From NCBI GenBank assembly GCA_903829325.1, contig CAIKPM010000016.1, positions 1-43,846 of the forward strand: 43,846 nt of DNA. The letters run 5' to 3'. Positions 43,206 through 43,846 of this stretch are shown one piece after another (position 1 is the stretch's first letter; each line of letters opens with the position of its first letter). The translations under genes and the position numbers were made by a program. This DNA comes from an uncultured bacterium. Lineage in GTDB: Bacteria; Vulcanimicrobiota; Vulcanimicrobiia; Vulcanimicrobiales; Vulcanimicrobiaceae. Below the pieces are notes generated by a model. It searched no databases and was not told where the DNA came from. It saw nothing but the letters and a program-made list of their open reading frames with translations.

Positions 43206-43846
43206 TTAATGCTCGCGATTCGCTGTGCTGAATCGATTTGTCAGCGTACTCGTTATCGTAAAATTCATCGTCGCCGTGCCGGTCGCCGTTTTCATACTGA
43301 CGATCTGCGGATGTGCCAGATTGTGCTCTTGAGCAAGATTGTGCAGCAACACACCGAGCAGTGCTGTGTGCTCTGTGCCGCCCTTGAGGGTGAGCGTATC
43401 TTGATTTTGGCTTAGTTCTTCAAGCCAGACCCCACTTGGCACCAAGTTACCAACCTCTACCGCGAGCGAGAGTTGCGCGTAGGAAAGCGCACGGTTTGTT
43501 TCGACGGTGTGAGCGACGAAGCCAAGCGTGTGCAGGGCATTGGCAACGGTACGGATGCGTGCTTCACGGTGCGTGACAAGCGCGAGGTTATCGGCGGCTT
43601 GGTCATACGTGGCTTGGGCTTGCGCAGTTCGTTTGGTCTCCCAGCACGATACACTCGCTACAAGAGCTAGGGTGGCTGCACAGAGTACAAACGCTTGATT
43701 CGTGCGAGCCTCTTTTGAATTTGGAGTGGGTGAGCAAGCTAGTCTAAGCTCCTTGCTGCCGGACTTTGGAGGGAGCCCTCGTCCGGCGTTGCCGTCTCTC
43801 CGTCGGTCGCCTAATCTACCTATAGCATGGCGCTCAAGGCCCCGTA
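43206..43846 (-). CDS. pilN: PilN-like pilus assembly protein, cut by the window edge
   Basis: The frame is open from TAA 43206 through the right edge, about 212 codons, with no ATG, GTG or TTG upstream of a TTG at 43445 that is too far inside to be the true start. A TM segment (AFVLCAATLALVASVSCW) is followed by a coiled coil (ATYDQAADNLALVTHREARI) and the PilN core (VPSGVWLEELSQNQDTLTLK, then LLGVLLHNLAQEHNL). The usual INLLP motif before the TM is not visible in this frame. The true start is either beyond the edge or uses a rare codon. In another frame the last 27 bases read YGALSAML and stop, possibly the end of a pilM gene. Confidence 0.75.
   Translation of the reverse strand, partial: RGLERHAIGRLGDRRRDGNAGRGLPPKSGSKELRLACSPTPNSKEARTNQAFVLCAATLALVASVSCWETKRTAQAQATYDQAADNLALVTHREARIRTVANALHTLGFVAHTVETNRALSYAQLSLAVEVGNLVPSGVWLEELSQNQDTLTLKGGTEHTALLGVLLHNLAQEHNLAHPQIVSMKTATGTATMNFTITSTLTNRFSTANREH

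Overview
The window reads as a chromosomal segment of a diderm, lipopolysaccharide-making, type IV piliated bacterium. It holds the replication-origin cluster (dnaA, dnaN, recF, a DciA-like gene, gyrB) directly joined to a long outer-membrane biogenesis run. The combination of bamA with Skp/OmpH genes and lpxD-lpxC-fabZ-lpxA-lpxB, a DUF3084 protein, and an LpxB-related protein of the type known from cyanobacteria does not look proteobacterial. It fits a deep-branching diderm lineage such as Eremiobacterota (WPS-2) or a relative. That placement is inference from gene content and order, not from a tree.

Layout. Bases 1-7.6 kb are accessory: a hairpin terminator and paired repeats resembling an IS21-family end, a DUF4143 ATPase expressed from a perfect palindrome, two small DUF3618/ElaB-like membrane-tailed proteins, a cytochrome c, a TauE/SafE permease, a YqhA (UPF0114) membrane protein, two tandem SGNH-hydrolase paralogues (one lacking catalytic residues), and an orphan protein made of 28-residue helical repeats. 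From 7.7 to 36.3 kb every gene lies on the minus strand with tiny gaps or 1-4 nt overlaps. In transcription order: dnaA, dnaN, recF, a DciA/zinc-ribbon fusion, gyrB, a hairpin terminator, tamB, bamA, three OmpH/Skp-like genes, lpxD, lpxC, fabZ, lpxA, lpxB, a metallophosphoesterase, an LpxB-related protein, an O-antigen ligase-like protein, lptC, lptB, one LptF/G-type permease, a DUF3084 protein, a YqgF/RuvC-like nuclease and an outer-membrane barrel protein. The best oriC candidate lies upstream of dnaA at about 36.3-36.6 kb (DnaA boxes plus an AT-rich stretch). On its other side, on the plus strand, are rplU, prp, a small membrane protein and an orphan single-pass membrane protein. From 38.7 kb to the right edge a minus-strand type IV pilus operon encodes PilN (cut by the edge), PilO, a PilP-like protein, a secretin and three minor pilin-like proteins.

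How it works together. One transcriptional direction makes the initiator and clamp, then the machinery that builds the outer membrane: TamB and BamA with periplasmic chaperones, lipid A synthesis (LpxA, C, D, B), polymer ligation, and the inner-membrane Lpt exporter. The missing UDP-diacylglucosamine hydrolase step of lipid A synthesis may be supplied by the metallophosphoesterase next to lpxB, which carries an LpxH-like GNR(D/E) motif. That is the most testable new idea here. No rRNA, tRNA or CRISPR array was seen.
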